This document shows positions 1-8,150 of a stretch of 55,717 nt of DNA, piece after piece. Source of the stretch: Actinomycetes bacterium (GTDB lineage: Bacteria > Actinomycetota > Acidimicrobiia > Acidimicrobiales > RAAP-2). The stretch is taken from the NCBI GenBank assembly GCA_021793515.1, contig JAJYSP010000017.1, forward strand, positions 1 through 55,717, written 5' to 3'. Under the pieces are notes generated by a model. It was not told where the DNA came from, ran no database searches, and was given only the letters and a program-made list of their open reading frames with translations. The position numbers were made by a program, and so were the translations under genes. Numbering within the stretch: the first letter of the stretch is position 1; each line of letters opens with the position of its first letter.

Positions 1-1390
1 ATCCTCGGATGAAGTACGCGCCCTTGGAGTCCGAGCCCGGCACGGTGCGCGCGGCCACGTGCTCGGCGTCGGCGTTGGCGTAGCGGAAGAACTCCTTCAT
101 CCCCGCCAGGTCCTCGTCGTTGAGGATCCGCCCGCGGTCGGGGACGAATGAGTCGTCCCAGGTGAGCTTGGGCACGACCCAGTCGTTCATGCCGATATCG
201 AGGTCGAGGAGCATGAAGACGGGCGTCTGGAAACGTTCGGCGAGGTCAAAGGAGGTGACGGCGAACTCGAAGCACTCCGCCGGGTTGGCCGGGAAGGTGA
301 GGATGTGCTTGGTGTCTCCGTGGCTCGCGTAGGCACAGAGCAGGATGTCGGCCTGCTGGGTGCGCGTCGGCATGCCGGTGGAGGGACCCGTTCGCTGGAC
401 GTCGACGATGACGGCGGGGATCTCGGTGTAGTACGCGAGTCCGAGCAGCTCGTTCATGAGTGAGATTCCTGGACCCGAGGTCGAGGTGAAGGACCGGGCC
501 CCGCTCCAGCCGGCGCCGAGCACCATGCCGATCGCGGCGATCTCGTCCTCGGCCTGGAGGATGATGTAGTTGTTCTTCACCGTGGGCGGGTCGCCCTCGT
601 TCTTGCCGGGCACGACCTCGCGGCGGTAGGTCGCGCAGAGCTTGGTGAAGTTGTCCATCACTGCCGTCGCCGGGGTGATCGGGTACCAGCCGGCGACCGT
701 GGCCCCGGCGTAGAGCGCACCGAGCGCCGTCGCGGTGTTGCCGTCGATCAGGATCGAGTCCTTGGTCGCGTCCATCGTCTCGACGTGGAACGGCAGCGGG
801 CAGTCAAAGGTCTGCGTGGCGAAGTCGTAGCCGAGCTGCAATGCCTTCTGGTTGGATTCGCGCAACGCCTCGTTGCGAGCGAAGGTCTCAGCCAGCAGAG
901 AGCGCACGAGGTCGACGTCGATGCCGAGCAGTGCGACGATCGCCCCCGCGTAGGCGATGTTCTTCATGAGGATCCGCTCGCGCGGCTTCGTGAAGTTGTC
1001 GAGGCACATGCGCGCGAGGGGCACGCCGAGGAAGGTGACGTCGTCACGCACGAGGTCGTCGTCGAGGGGCCAGGACGAGTCGAACAGGAGGTAGCCGCCC
1101 GAGCGGACCGCCGCGATGTCCTCGGCGTAGGTCTGGGCGTTCATCGCGACCATGAGGTCGTACTCGAGTGCGCGCGCGGTGTGGCCGTCCTTGTTAACCC
1201 TGATCTCGTACCAGGTGGGTAGTCCTTGGATGTTCGAGGGGAAGAGGTTCTTACCCGACACCGGAATGCCCATGCGGAAGATTGCCTGCATCAAGAGGCT
1301 GTTGGCACTGGCCGAGCCGGTGCCATTCACGTTCGCCAACTTGACCGCGAAATCATTGACTCGCACGGTGGGGGCCGCGTCGATGGTCAT
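1..1390 (-). CDS. korA: 2-oxoacid:ferredoxin oxidoreductase, alpha (gamma-alpha fused) subunit, 3' end outside window
   Basis: Translating the minus strand from the ATG at 1390 gives 463 residues without a stop, running off the left edge. The N-terminal part resembles the gamma domain (VNGTGSASANSLL, then GIPVSGKNLFPSNIQG). The second part resembles the pyrimidine-binding alpha domain (GWYPITPATAVMDNF, then QAEDEIAAIGMVLGAGWSGAR and TSTSGPGISLMNE). This fusion is typical of KorA, which with KorB converts 2-oxoglutarate and CoA to succinyl-CoA, CO2 and reduced ferredoxin. Family members are about 600 residues, so roughly 150 are missing. The gene follows the iron-sulfur flavoprotein at 1392-3206 with a 1-nt gap and has an AGGA ribosome site, so the two are one operon. 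KorB would be expected beyond the left edge. The substrate could be another 2-oxoacid. Confidence 0.9.
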   Translation of the reverse strand, partial: MTIDAAPTVRVNDFAVKLANVNGTGSASANSLLMQAIFRMGIPVSGKNLFPSNIQGLPTWYEIRVNKDGHTARALEYDLMVAMNAQTYAEDIAAVRSGGYLLFDSSWPLDDDLVRDDVTFLGVPLARMCLDNFTKPRERILMKNIAYAGAIVALLGIDVDLVRSLLAETFARNEALRESNQKALQLGYDFATQTFDCPLPFHVETMDATKDSILIDGNTATALGALYAGATVAGWYPITPATAVMDNFTKLCATYRREVVPGKNEGDPPTVKNNYIILQAEDEIAAIGMVLGAGWSGARSFTSTSGPGISLMNELLGLAYYTEIPAVIVDVQRTGPSTGMPTRTQQADILLCAYASHGDTKHILTFPANPAECFEFAVTSFDLAERFQTPVFMLLDLDIGMNDWVVPKLTWDDSFVPDRGRILNDEDLAGMKEFFRYANADAEHVAARTVPGSDSKGAYFIRG

Positions 1391-1391
1391 A

Positions 1392-3206
1392 TCAGTTCCT
1401 TCCTTCGTTTGCGGTCGAGCCGACCGGGATGTGCAGCACGCCGGCGCCGGCGTAGGGCGAGATCAAGGTGAACTCCTCCATGTCCCAGGCTGCGGTCGGG
1501 CAACGCTCGGCACACAGTCCACAGTGGACACAGACGTTCTCGTCCTTGACCATCACGCGACCGGTCTGGGGGAGGGGCTCCGAGACGAAGAGCGCCTGGT
1601 CGAGGTTGACCGACGGCGCCGAGAGGCGCGTGCGCAGGTCGGCCTCGTCGCCATTGCGCGTGATCGTCAGGCACTGGACCGGGCAGATGTCCACGCAGGC
1701 GTCACACTCGATGCACGCCGAGGCCGTGAAGCCCGTCTGGATGTCGCAGTTGAGGCAACGCTGGGCCTCGCGGGCCGTCTGGGCGGCGCTGAAGCCGAGT
1801 TCGACCTCGAGGTTGAGCGAGCTGAATCGCTCGGTCAGGTCGACGTGGGTCATCTGCTGGCGCGGTGAGGGGTTGTAGTCGTTGTGGTAGCGCCACTCGT
1901 TCATGCCCATCTTCGCGCTCACCAGGTTGAGTCCCTTCGCGGGCCGTTCCTCGAGCGCGACACCCGAGCAGTAGTTGTCGATCGAGATGGCGGCCTCGTG
2001 ACCGTGGGCGACGGCCCAGATGATGTTCTTGGGCCCCCACGCGGCGTCACCACCGAAGAAGACGCCCGGACGGCTGCACTGGAAGGTCGTCTCGTCGACG
2101 ACCGGCATGTCCCACTCGCCGAACTCGATACCGAGGTCACGCTCGATCCAGGGGAACGCGTTTTCCTGGCCGATGGCCAAGATGACGTCGTCACACGGCA
2201 CGACCACGGTGTCGATTGTGGTGGAGTGGCGAGCACCCTCGTCCCACTCGAGCACGTCGAACTCCATGCCCACGAGTCGGCCGTCTTCGACGACGAATCG
2301 TTTGGGTGCGTGGTTGACGACGATCTCGACGCCCTCCTCCTCGGCGTCCTCGAGCTCCCAGGGCGAGGCCTTGAAGAACTCGCGGGGCCGACGGGCCATG
2401 ACCTTGATGTCCTCGCCGCCGACTCGCCGTGAGGTGCGACAGCAGTCCATCGCGGTGTTGCCGACACCGATGATCAGGACTCGCTTTCCGATCGAGTCGA
2501 GGTGGCCGAAGGCTACTGATTCGAGCCAGTCGATGCCGATGTGGATGTGCGACTCCACCTCGTCGTGGCGTCCCGGCAGGTCGAGCTCCTTGCCCCGCGG
2601 GGCGCCGACGCCGACGTAGACAGCGTCGTAGCCCTCGTCGAGCAGTCCGCGCAGGCTCGTGACCGGTGAGTTGTAGCGGATCTCGACGCCGCCGCGGTCC
2701 AAGATGACGCCGGTCTCCTCGTCGAGGACCTCTGCCGGGAGTCGAAAGTTCGGGATGTTCGAACGCATCAGACCACCGGGCTGGTCGAACTTCTCGAAGA
2801 TGGTGATCTCATAGCCGAGCGGGGCGAGGTCGTTGGCGACGGTGAGTGAGGACGGGCCGGCGCCAATCAGCGCGACGCGCTTGCCGTTCTTCTGCTCGGG
2901 GATCGGGGCGAGGCGATCGGTGATGTCACCCTTCAGGTCGGCGGTCACGCGCTTCAGCCGGCAGATTGCGACCGGGGTGCCGTCCACGCGCCCGCGCCGA
3001 CAGGCCGGCTCGCAGGGCCGGTCGCACGTGCGCCCGAGCACGCCCGGAAAGACGTTGGAGGAGCGGTTGAGGAGGTAGGCCTCGTCGAACTCGCCCTGGG
3101 AGATGAGACGGATGTAGCCCGGCACATCGGTGTGGGCCGGACAGGCCCATTGACAGTCCACCACGCGGTGGTAGTAGTTGGGGTCCCGTACGTCCGTCGG
3201 TTCCAC
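1392..3206 (-). CDS. GltD-like FAD/NAD(P) oxidoreductase with C-terminal 2x[4Fe-4S] ferredoxin domain
   Basis: 604 residues starting at GTG 3206 behind AAGGAGGG. The N-terminus has the Cys-rich domain of glutamate synthase small subunit/dihydropyrimidine dehydrogenase (WACPAHTDVPGYIRL, then GRTCDRPCEPACRRG). Next come an FAD Rossmann motif (ALIGAGPSSLTVANDLAPLG) and an NAD(P) motif (VLIIGVGNTAMDC). The C-terminal ~120 residues carry two ferredoxin motifs, CIECDACVDICP and CVHCGLCAERCP. It lies 1 nt upstream of korA, so it probably passes electrons between reduced ferredoxin or the oxidoreductase itself and NAD(P)H. It lacks a glutaminase or GltB partner here, so a role in glutamate synthesis is unlikely. 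The electron-transfer role is inferred from domains and context. Confidence 0.85.
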   Translation of the reverse strand: MEPTDVRDPNYYHRVVDCQWACPAHTDVPGYIRLISQGEFDEAYLLNRSSNVFPGVLGRTCDRPCEPACRRGRVDGTPVAICRLKRVTADLKGDITDRLAPIPEQKNGKRVALIGAGPSSLTVANDLAPLGYEITIFEKFDQPGGLMRSNIPNFRLPAEVLDEETGVILDRGGVEIRYNSPVTSLRGLLDEGYDAVYVGVGAPRGKELDLPGRHDEVESHIHIGIDWLESVAFGHLDSIGKRVLIIGVGNTAMDCCRTSRRVGGEDIKVMARRPREFFKASPWELEDAEEEGVEIVVNHAPKRFVVEDGRLVGMEFDVLEWDEGARHSTTIDTVVVPCDDVILAIGQENAFPWIERDLGIEFGEWDMPVVDETTFQCSRPGVFFGGDAAWGPKNIIWAVAHGHEAAISIDNYCSGVALEERPAKGLNLVSAKMGMNEWRYHNDYNPSPRQQMTHVDLTERFSSLNLEVELGFSAAQTAREAQRCLNCDIQTGFTASACIECDACVDICPVQCLTITRNGDEADLRTRLSAPSVNLDQALFVSEPLPQTGRVMVKDENVCVHCGLCAERCPTAAWDMEEFTLISPYAGAGVLHIPVGSTANEGRN

Positions 3207-3277
3207 TCGGCCCTCCTTCGAAGTCGCCCGAGACGGACCCGCGACTCGATATACGACGACGCAATGGCCAATCTCAG

Positions 3278-3290
3278 GAGTACTGTACTC
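3278..3290. promoter_or_regulatory. perfect 13-bp palindrome between divergent kor and pyk genes
   Basis: GAGTAC-T-GTACTC is a perfect inverted repeat with 6-bp arms in the 223-bp intergenic region (3207-3429) between the divergent kor operon and pyruvate kinase. It could be an operator for either side. No partner regulator is visible, and a palindrome this short could be chance. Confidence 0.3.
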
Positions 3291-3429
3291 GTCCGGATTC
3301 CATGCTCGTGGCGCGCGGGTCGCCCGCGGGCCGCTTGAGTAGGGCCTTTAGTCACTCTCGTCATGTCGTGTGCGAGTCGAGTCCGATGGTGGTTCTCGTA
3401 GACTTGCGAAAAGCGTTGAAGGGAAGCAC

Positions 3430-4845
3430 GTGCGACGCACGCGAATCGTGGCCACATTAGGACCGGCGTCTGATTCGGACGCGGTCATCCTTGACCTCGC
3501 CGCGGCGGGTGTCGACGTCTTTCGGCTCTCCATGGCCCACGGCGACATCCCCTCGGGCATCGAGCGACTTCGGCGGGTACGCGCGCTCGCGCCGGACCTC
3601 GCGATCATGGTCGACATTCCGGGGCCGAAGATCCGGGCCGGGTCGTTCGGCACGGCGCCGGTCACCCTCGAGACCGGGGACTCGGTCGAGCTGGTCGAGG
3701 CCTTCGGTGAGACCTCGAGCGCCCAGCGAATCGTCGTCGAGCGCAAGGACGTGCTCAGCTTGCTGCACGCCGGTGACAAGATTCACATCGGCGACGGTGG
3801 CGTGTCACTGGAAGTCCTCCAACCAGGTCCGACGGCCCGCGCGGTGGTTAGCGCCGGCGGCAACGTGACCGGAAAGCCGGGGCTCTCGCTCCCGACCTCG
3901 ATCCTGCACGACCGGCTGCCCACCGTTGAGGACCGCGCCCGTCTCGAGGCGCTGCGCGGCGAGGCCTTTGAGATCCTCGCGGTCTCCTTTGTCCGCTCGG
4001 CCTTTGACATCGTCTCGACGCGCACCGTCCTCTCGCGCGACGACGTCATGATCATGGCCAAGATCGAGACCGCCGAGGGGGTCACCAACCTCGACGAAAT
4101 CATCGCGGTCTCAGACGCCATCATGGTGGCGCGCGGCGACCTCGGCGTGCGCATGCCCATTGAGGAGGTCCCTCACCTGCAGAAGGACATCGTGCGTCAC
4201 GGCATTCGCTACGCGCGTCCCGTCGTGGTGGCCACCCAGATGCTCGAGTCGATGACCCACGCCCAGGTGCCCACGCGCGCCGAGGTGACCGACGTCGCCA
4301 ACGCGGTGCTCGACGGTGCGAGCGCGGTGATGTTGAGCGGGGAGACCGCGATCGGTGACGACCCGGTTGGCACGGTGACCACGATGGACCGGATCGTTCG
4401 TCGCGCCGAGGAGTCCTTTGACTACGCGACCTGGGGTGGGTCGCTCGGGGTACAGCAGATCGGGGCCGGCACCGAGTCAACGAGGATCACCGCCGCCATC
4501 ACCGGTGCCGCCTGGCGCGCGGCGATGGAGGAAAAAGCCGTCGCCATCGTCGCGTGCACCCGGTCGGGCCTGACCGCGCGGGCGATCTCGCGCTTTCGTC
4601 CCCCGATGCCGATTGTCGCGATCACGCCGAGTGAGGCCACCGCACGCCAGCTCCACGGGTCGTGGGGTGTCCAGGAGATCTATCTATCACCCGCGACCGA
4701 CATCGACGACCTCTGTGACTTTGCCGTTACCCAGATGAAGCTCTCGGGCACCGCCAAGCCCGGTGACGCGGTTGTCGTGATGGCCGGTTCGGCCTCGGGC
4801 GGGACCGCCATCACCGATACGGTGCGGATGGTGATGGTCTCGTAA
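3430..4845 (+). CDS. pyk: pyruvate kinase
   Basis: 471 residues: phosphoenolpyruvate + ADP to pyruvate + ATP, the last step of glycolysis. The GTG at 3430 is preferred over an upstream in-frame start because a GAAGGGAAG ribosome site precedes it and the protein then begins with the canonical RRTRIVATLGPASDS. Visible family features are VFRLSMAHG (usually N-F-S-H-G), DIPGPKIR, the metal-binding and catalytic MIMAKIETAEG, MVARGDLGVRMP, and ATQMLESM. The C-terminal domain carries ACTRSGLTARAISRFRP. It ends 6 nt from the convergent cysC gene. Confidence 0.95.
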   Translation: MRRTRIVATLGPASDSDAVILDLAAAGVDVFRLSMAHGDIPSGIERLRRVRALAPDLAIMVDIPGPKIRAGSFGTAPVTLETGDSVELVEAFGETSSAQRIVVERKDVLSLLHAGDKIHIGDGGVSLEVLQPGPTARAVVSAGGNVTGKPGLSLPTSILHDRLPTVEDRARLEALRGEAFEILAVSFVRSAFDIVSTRTVLSRDDVMIMAKIETAEGVTNLDEIIAVSDAIMVARGDLGVRMPIEEVPHLQKDIVRHGIRYARPVVVATQMLESMTHAQVPTRAEVTDVANAVLDGASAVMLSGETAIGDDPVGTVTTMDRIVRRAEESFDYATWGGSLGVQQIGAGTESTRITAAITGAAWRAAMEEKAVAIVACTRSGLTARAISRFRPPMPIVAITPSEATARQLHGSWGVQEIYLSPATDIDDLCDFAVTQMKLSGTAKPGDAVVVMAGSASGGTAITDTVRMVMVS

Positions 4846-4851
4846 CGAGGG

Positions 4852-5421
4852 TTACGAGCGGTTCGCGAGCAGGCCGGCGGCCTCGAGCGAGGCGATCACG
4901 AGTTCACCCGCGTCGCGCGGGTTGAGCGCCACGGCGTCGACGTGGACCTCGGGGTGCGACGGCGGCTCGTAGGGCGAGTCGATACCCGTGAAGTTGGTCA
5001 GGTGACCCTCGCGCGCGAGGCGGTAGAGCCCCTTGGGGTCCCGGGCCTCGGCTACGTCGAGGGGTACGTCGACGAACACCTCGATGAACCGACCCGGCTC
5101 GATGAGGCTGCGAGCGCGCTTGCGACCCGACTCGAACGGTGAGATCGCCGCCACGAGCACCACATGTCCGGCGTCGACCAGGATCCTGGTCACCTCACCG
5201 ATGCGCCGGATGCTCTCGTCGCGTGCGTCGTCGTCGTAGCCGAGGTCCTGGTTGAGTCCGCGTCGCAACGCGTCCCCGTCGAGGTTGTGCACCGGCACCT
5301 CACGTGCGCGTAAGAGTTCCTCGACGATGCTCGCCAGGGTGGACTTGCCCGATCCAGAGAGTCCCGTGAACCAGATGACGAAGGGGGTCTGGGTTTTGGG
5401 GCGTGGGTCGTCTGCGTTCAT
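4852..5421 (-). CDS. cysC: adenylylsulfate (APS) kinase
   Basis: 189 residues from ATG 5421. A longer in-frame reading exists upstream but adds nothing resembling the family. The P-loop GLSGSGKST (near residue 20), DGDALRRGLNQDLGYDDDAR (APS-binding region) and VLVAAISPFESGRKRAR are diagnostic of CysC. The enzyme phosphorylates APS to PAPS. It sits 31 nt downstream of a PAPS-type sulfotransferase gene on the same strand and far from the cysND/cysH genes at 37-40 kb. The neighbourhood therefore suggests it feeds sulfation rather than, or as well as, cysteine synthesis. Confidence 0.93.
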   Translation of the reverse strand: MNADDPRPKTQTPFVIWFTGLSGSGKSTLASIVEELLRAREVPVHNLDGDALRRGLNQDLGYDDDARDESIRRIGEVTRILVDAGHVVLVAAISPFESGRKRARSLIEPGRFIEVFVDVPLDVAEARDPKGLYRLAREGHLTNFTGIDSPYEPPSHPEVHVDAVALNPRDAGELVIASLEAAGLLANRS

Positions 5422-5452
5422 AGGGCGTCGGTAGAGCGACTGTAGTACGCCG

Positions 5453-6466
5453 TCAGGGCTTGGCCGGGCTACGGCCGAAGGCGCGCGCCACGCGGATCGC
5501 CCGGGTCGCTTCGAGCTCGCGTACCGCGTCGATGGCGGCACTCACCTCACCGCGCAACTCTTCACCCTGGGCGCGCAGCGCCGCGTTGTCAGCGAGGAGT
5601 GCCGCGATCTGGGCGTCGCGCTCGTCGAGGGCGGCCTCGTAGTGCTGGACGAAGACCCGCCGCTCGTTCATCAGGGGTTCCTCCCACCAACCGGCTTGTG
5701 GCACGGTGGCGTGGAACTCGTCGTGACGTCCGTTGAGCGATCCGAGGAACGCGGCGAGGTCACGGATTGAGGTCGGGGGGTCGGTGAGGATCGGGTCGCT
5801 GGCGGGGTGGGTGTCGCGGCGAAGGTCGGGCTTGATGCGCTGGGCACCCGCGTCGGCGTCGGGCTCGTCGAGCTCACCCCAGGCGTTGAGGCTGCTCACG
5901 ATGTCGGACACCACCTCGAGGGGGCGCTCGACGAGGTCACGGTAGTGACACAGGTGCACCGGCAGTCCGTCGAGGTCGGTGAGCAGGGTCCGGTTATAGG
6001 CGGCCCACAGGCCGAGTCCGGTGAGCGGGGCCATCCCGTCGCGTAGGGCGAGTGACCACGCGACCTCCGCGGGGTCGCGCACGATCACGACGACGGCCAC
6101 CCGATCGAGCAGGGTCTGACGCCACAGCGGCATCAGCAGCGACATACGGGGGTCCTTTAACACGAAGTTGGACCCGGAGAAGGTCGCGTCGAAGGTCGTG
6201 CGCGCCTCGGCGACGAAGTTTCGGGCGTCGACCTCGTTGGCCCAGCCCGGGGCGAGCAGGGGCGGGATGTCCCATCGCCCGCCGTAGGCGGCGAGGATTC
6301 GCTCGTCGAGGGCGGCGACGGACTGGACCTCGAAGTAGCCGTCGGGGTTCCCGACGTCGCCGCGCATCAATCCCTCCCGTGAACCGACGTCGAGCCCGAG
6401 GGCGTCGAGGACGCTCGCGAGCGCGGACGTGCCGGACCGGTGCATACCTAGAACGAGGATTCCCAC
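5453..6466 (-). CDS. sulfotransferase-family protein with C-terminal coiled coil
   Basis: 337 residues from GTG 6466. The N-terminal GMHRSGTSALASVL is the 5'-phosphosulfate-binding loop of PAPS-dependent sulfotransferases. NFVLKDPRMSLLMPLW and VVIVRDPAEVAWSL match the 3'-phosphate-binding strands. The last ~70 residues (from about 265, DERDAQIAALLADNAALRAQ) look like an alpha-helical coiled coil. A TAGATT -10 motif lies 6 nt before the GTG, indicating leaderless transcription. The acceptor, probably a glycan or lipid, cannot be told from sequence. The cysC gene next door would supply its PAPS. Confidence 0.85.
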   Translation of the reverse strand: MGILVLGMHRSGTSALASVLDALGLDVGSREGLMRGDVGNPDGYFEVQSVAALDERILAAYGGRWDIPPLLAPGWANEVDARNFVAEARTTFDATFSGSNFVLKDPRMSLLMPLWRQTLLDRVAVVVIVRDPAEVAWSLALRDGMAPLTGLGLWAAYNRTLLTDLDGLPVHLCHYRDLVERPLEVVSDIVSSLNAWGELDEPDADAGAQRIKPDLRRDTHPASDPILTDPPTSIRDLAAFLGSLNGRHDEFHATVPQAGWWEEPLMNERRVFVQHYEAALDERDAQIAALLADNAALRAQGEELRGEVSAAIDAVRELEATRAIRVARAFGRSPAKP

Positions 6467-6472
6467 GCATGC

Positions 6473-6478
6473 AATCTA
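6473..6478 (-). promoter_or_regulatory. -10 element TAGATT of leaderless sulfotransferase gene
   Basis: TAGATT on the minus strand ends 6 nt before the GTG start. That distance puts the transcription start at the start codon, and no ribosome site is present. Confidence 0.6.
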
Positions 6479-6626
6479 GTGGCCTCGTCGTGCCCGACTC
6501 GGGTGTTGGCGCGGCGTCACACCCGGCCCTAGTACGAGGATGCATCGATTGCGTTGGGGCCAACCGCACTTCGACGGGTTGGGCTAGCCGCGGGCGACGC
6601 CGCACGACGGGCCCTCGGTACTGGTT

Positions 6627-6704
6627 TGGTGTTGCCGGCGAGATTCGAACTCGCAAGTCTCCACCTTCGGAGGGTGGCATGTTATCCAATTACACCACGG
6701 CAAC
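6627..6704 (-). tRNA. tRNA-Arg(CCG)
   Basis: On the minus strand the acceptor stem GTTGCCG pairs with CGGCAAC. The anticodon stem CCACC/GGTGG closes the loop CTCCGAA (anticodon CCG, reading CGG). The T-arm GCGAG-TTCGAAT-CTCGC is perfect, and ACC-A follows, so CCA is encoded. It lies just upstream of lysA, where argS sits in many actinobacteria. Confidence 0.95.
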
Positions 6705-6835
6705 TCGCCCGACCAGCCTACCGGACTGGCGCTCGGAGCGGCCGCCGGCGTCGCCGACGTACGCCAACGGTGACCGCGTCGTGCGCTGGACGCTCGTCTG
6801 CGTGCGCCGCGTGCGGCTTGCCCGGTGGGCTTCAG

Positions 6836-6841
6836 TAATGT
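6836..6841 (+). promoter_or_regulatory. -10 element TAATGT of leaderless lysA
   Basis: TAATGT ends 6 nt before the lysA ATG at 6848, and no Shine-Dalgarno sequence is present. The geometry predicts a leaderless transcript. Confidence 0.55.
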
Positions 6842-6847
6842 TCGCCT

Positions 6848-8116
6848 ATGGCCGAGCCGCTCGACGTCACCCTTCTGCCCGACGGGGCGGAACTGCTCGA
6901 CGACGACGTCCTCGTTGGCGGCGTGTCGTTGCGCGCACTCGCCGAAACCCACGGCACGCCGCTGTTCGTCTACGACGAGGCCACCTTGCGCGCACGTTGT
7001 GCTGAGGCGGCGAGCGCCTTTGACGACGGGGTCGCCTTCGCGTCCAAGTCCTTCCTGTGCGGGGCTATGGCCCGGGTCGCACTCGAAGAGGGTCTGTGCC
7101 TGGACGTGGCGACGGGCGGTGAGCTCGACCTCGCGCTGCGCGCCGGTGTCTCGGCCTCGCGGATCATCATGCACGGCAACAACAAGTCCGCGAGCGAACT
7201 CGCCACCGCGATCGACGTGGGCGTGCACCGGGTGGTCGTCGACAACTTCGACGAGATTGACCGACTCAGCCAACTGGTCGGCGCCGGTAGCGACCTGCAC
7301 TGTCTCGTGCGCATCACGCCGGGCGTCGAGGCGCACACCCACGAATTCGTTCGCACCGGTCAGGAGGACTCCAAGTTTGGCTTCTCAGTCGCCTCGGGGG
7401 ATGCCCGGCGCGCGATCGAGGCGCTCAGGGCATTGCGCGGGGTGCGCGTGCACGGCGTGCACAGCCACATCGGCTCACAGATCTTCGAACTCGACGGCTT
7501 TCGCGAGACCATGGCCATCGTCGCGAACTTCACCCGGGACGACGACTTCGACGAGCTCTGCGTGGGCGGCGGGTTGGGTGTGGCCTACATGGCCGGCGAG
7601 CACGCGCCCTCGATCACGCAGTGGGCCGCGAGCCTGCGGGCGAGCGCGGTCGCGAACGGGGTGGATCCGGGGGTCCGACTGACCGCCGAACCCGGTCGGG
7701 CGATCGTGGCCCAGGCGGCGCTCACGCTCTACCGCACCGGTACGCGCAAGCGGGCCGCGTCACGGACGTATCTCGCGGTGGACGGCGGTATGAGCGACAA
7801 CCCCCGCCCCGTGCTCTACGGCTCGGGCTACGAGGTCTTTGATGTGGCTCGACCCCTCCACGAGCGCCCTCAGGCCGTGCGCCTGGTCGGCAAGCACTGC
7901 GAGAGCGGCGATGTGATCGTCGACGAGGCCTGGCTGCCCGAAGCGACGGGCATCGGTGAGCTCGTCGCCACGCCAGTGACGGGTGCCTACGGCTACGCGA
8001 TGGCGTCGAACTACAACCGGGTGCCGCGCCCGGCGGTGGTCTTCGTGCGCGACGGGCAGGCCCGGGTGGTGCTTCGACGCGAGACCTTCGAGGACCTCGC
8101 GCGTCTCGAGGCGTAA
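6848..8116 (+). CDS. lysA: diaminopimelate decarboxylase
   Basis: 422 residues. A PLP enzyme converting meso-diaminopimelate to lysine. The PLP lysine is K67 in AFASKSFL. HSHIGSQIFEL, the phosphate-binding ELCVGGGLGVAY, TAEPGRAIVAQA, KHCESGDV (active-site Cys) and GAYGYAMASNYN are all conserved. The assigned start is supported by the -10 motif 6 nt upstream. It heads a lysine/threonine gene group with hom and thrC. The N-terminus is shorter than in mycobacterial LysA but the full catalytic core is present. Confidence 0.95.
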   Translation: MAEPLDVTLLPDGAELLDDDVLVGGVSLRALAETHGTPLFVYDEATLRARCAEAASAFDDGVAFASKSFLCGAMARVALEEGLCLDVATGGELDLALRAGVSASRIIMHGNNKSASELATAIDVGVHRVVVDNFDEIDRLSQLVGAGSDLHCLVRITPGVEAHTHEFVRTGQEDSKFGFSVASGDARRAIEALRALRGVRVHGVHSHIGSQIFELDGFRETMAIVANFTRDDDFDELCVGGGLGVAYMAGEHAPSITQWAASLRASAVANGVDPGVRLTAEPGRAIVAQAALTLYRTGTRKRAASRTYLAVDGGMSDNPRPVLYGSGYEVFDVARPLHERPQAVRLVGKHCESGDVIVDEAWLPEATGIGELVATPVTGAYGYAMASNYNRVPRPAVVFVRDGQARVVLRRETFEDLARLEA

Positions 8117-8138
8117 CGAGACCCCGTCACCCACGGGT

Positions 8139-8144
8139 TAGCCT
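8139..8144 (+). promoter_or_regulatory. -10 element TAGCCT of leaderless hom
   Basis: TAGCCT ends 6 nt before the hom ATG at 8151, inside the 34-nt lysA-hom gap. This gives hom-thrC its own likely leaderless promoter. Confidence 0.5.
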
Positions 8145-8150
8145 TGTCCG

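Noticed and set aside
6584-7342. Open frames around the tRNA-Arg ending in GFEPT-like or FELASL-like peptides
   Set aside because: These are the usual spurious translations of a tRNA; the cloverleaf is unambiguous.
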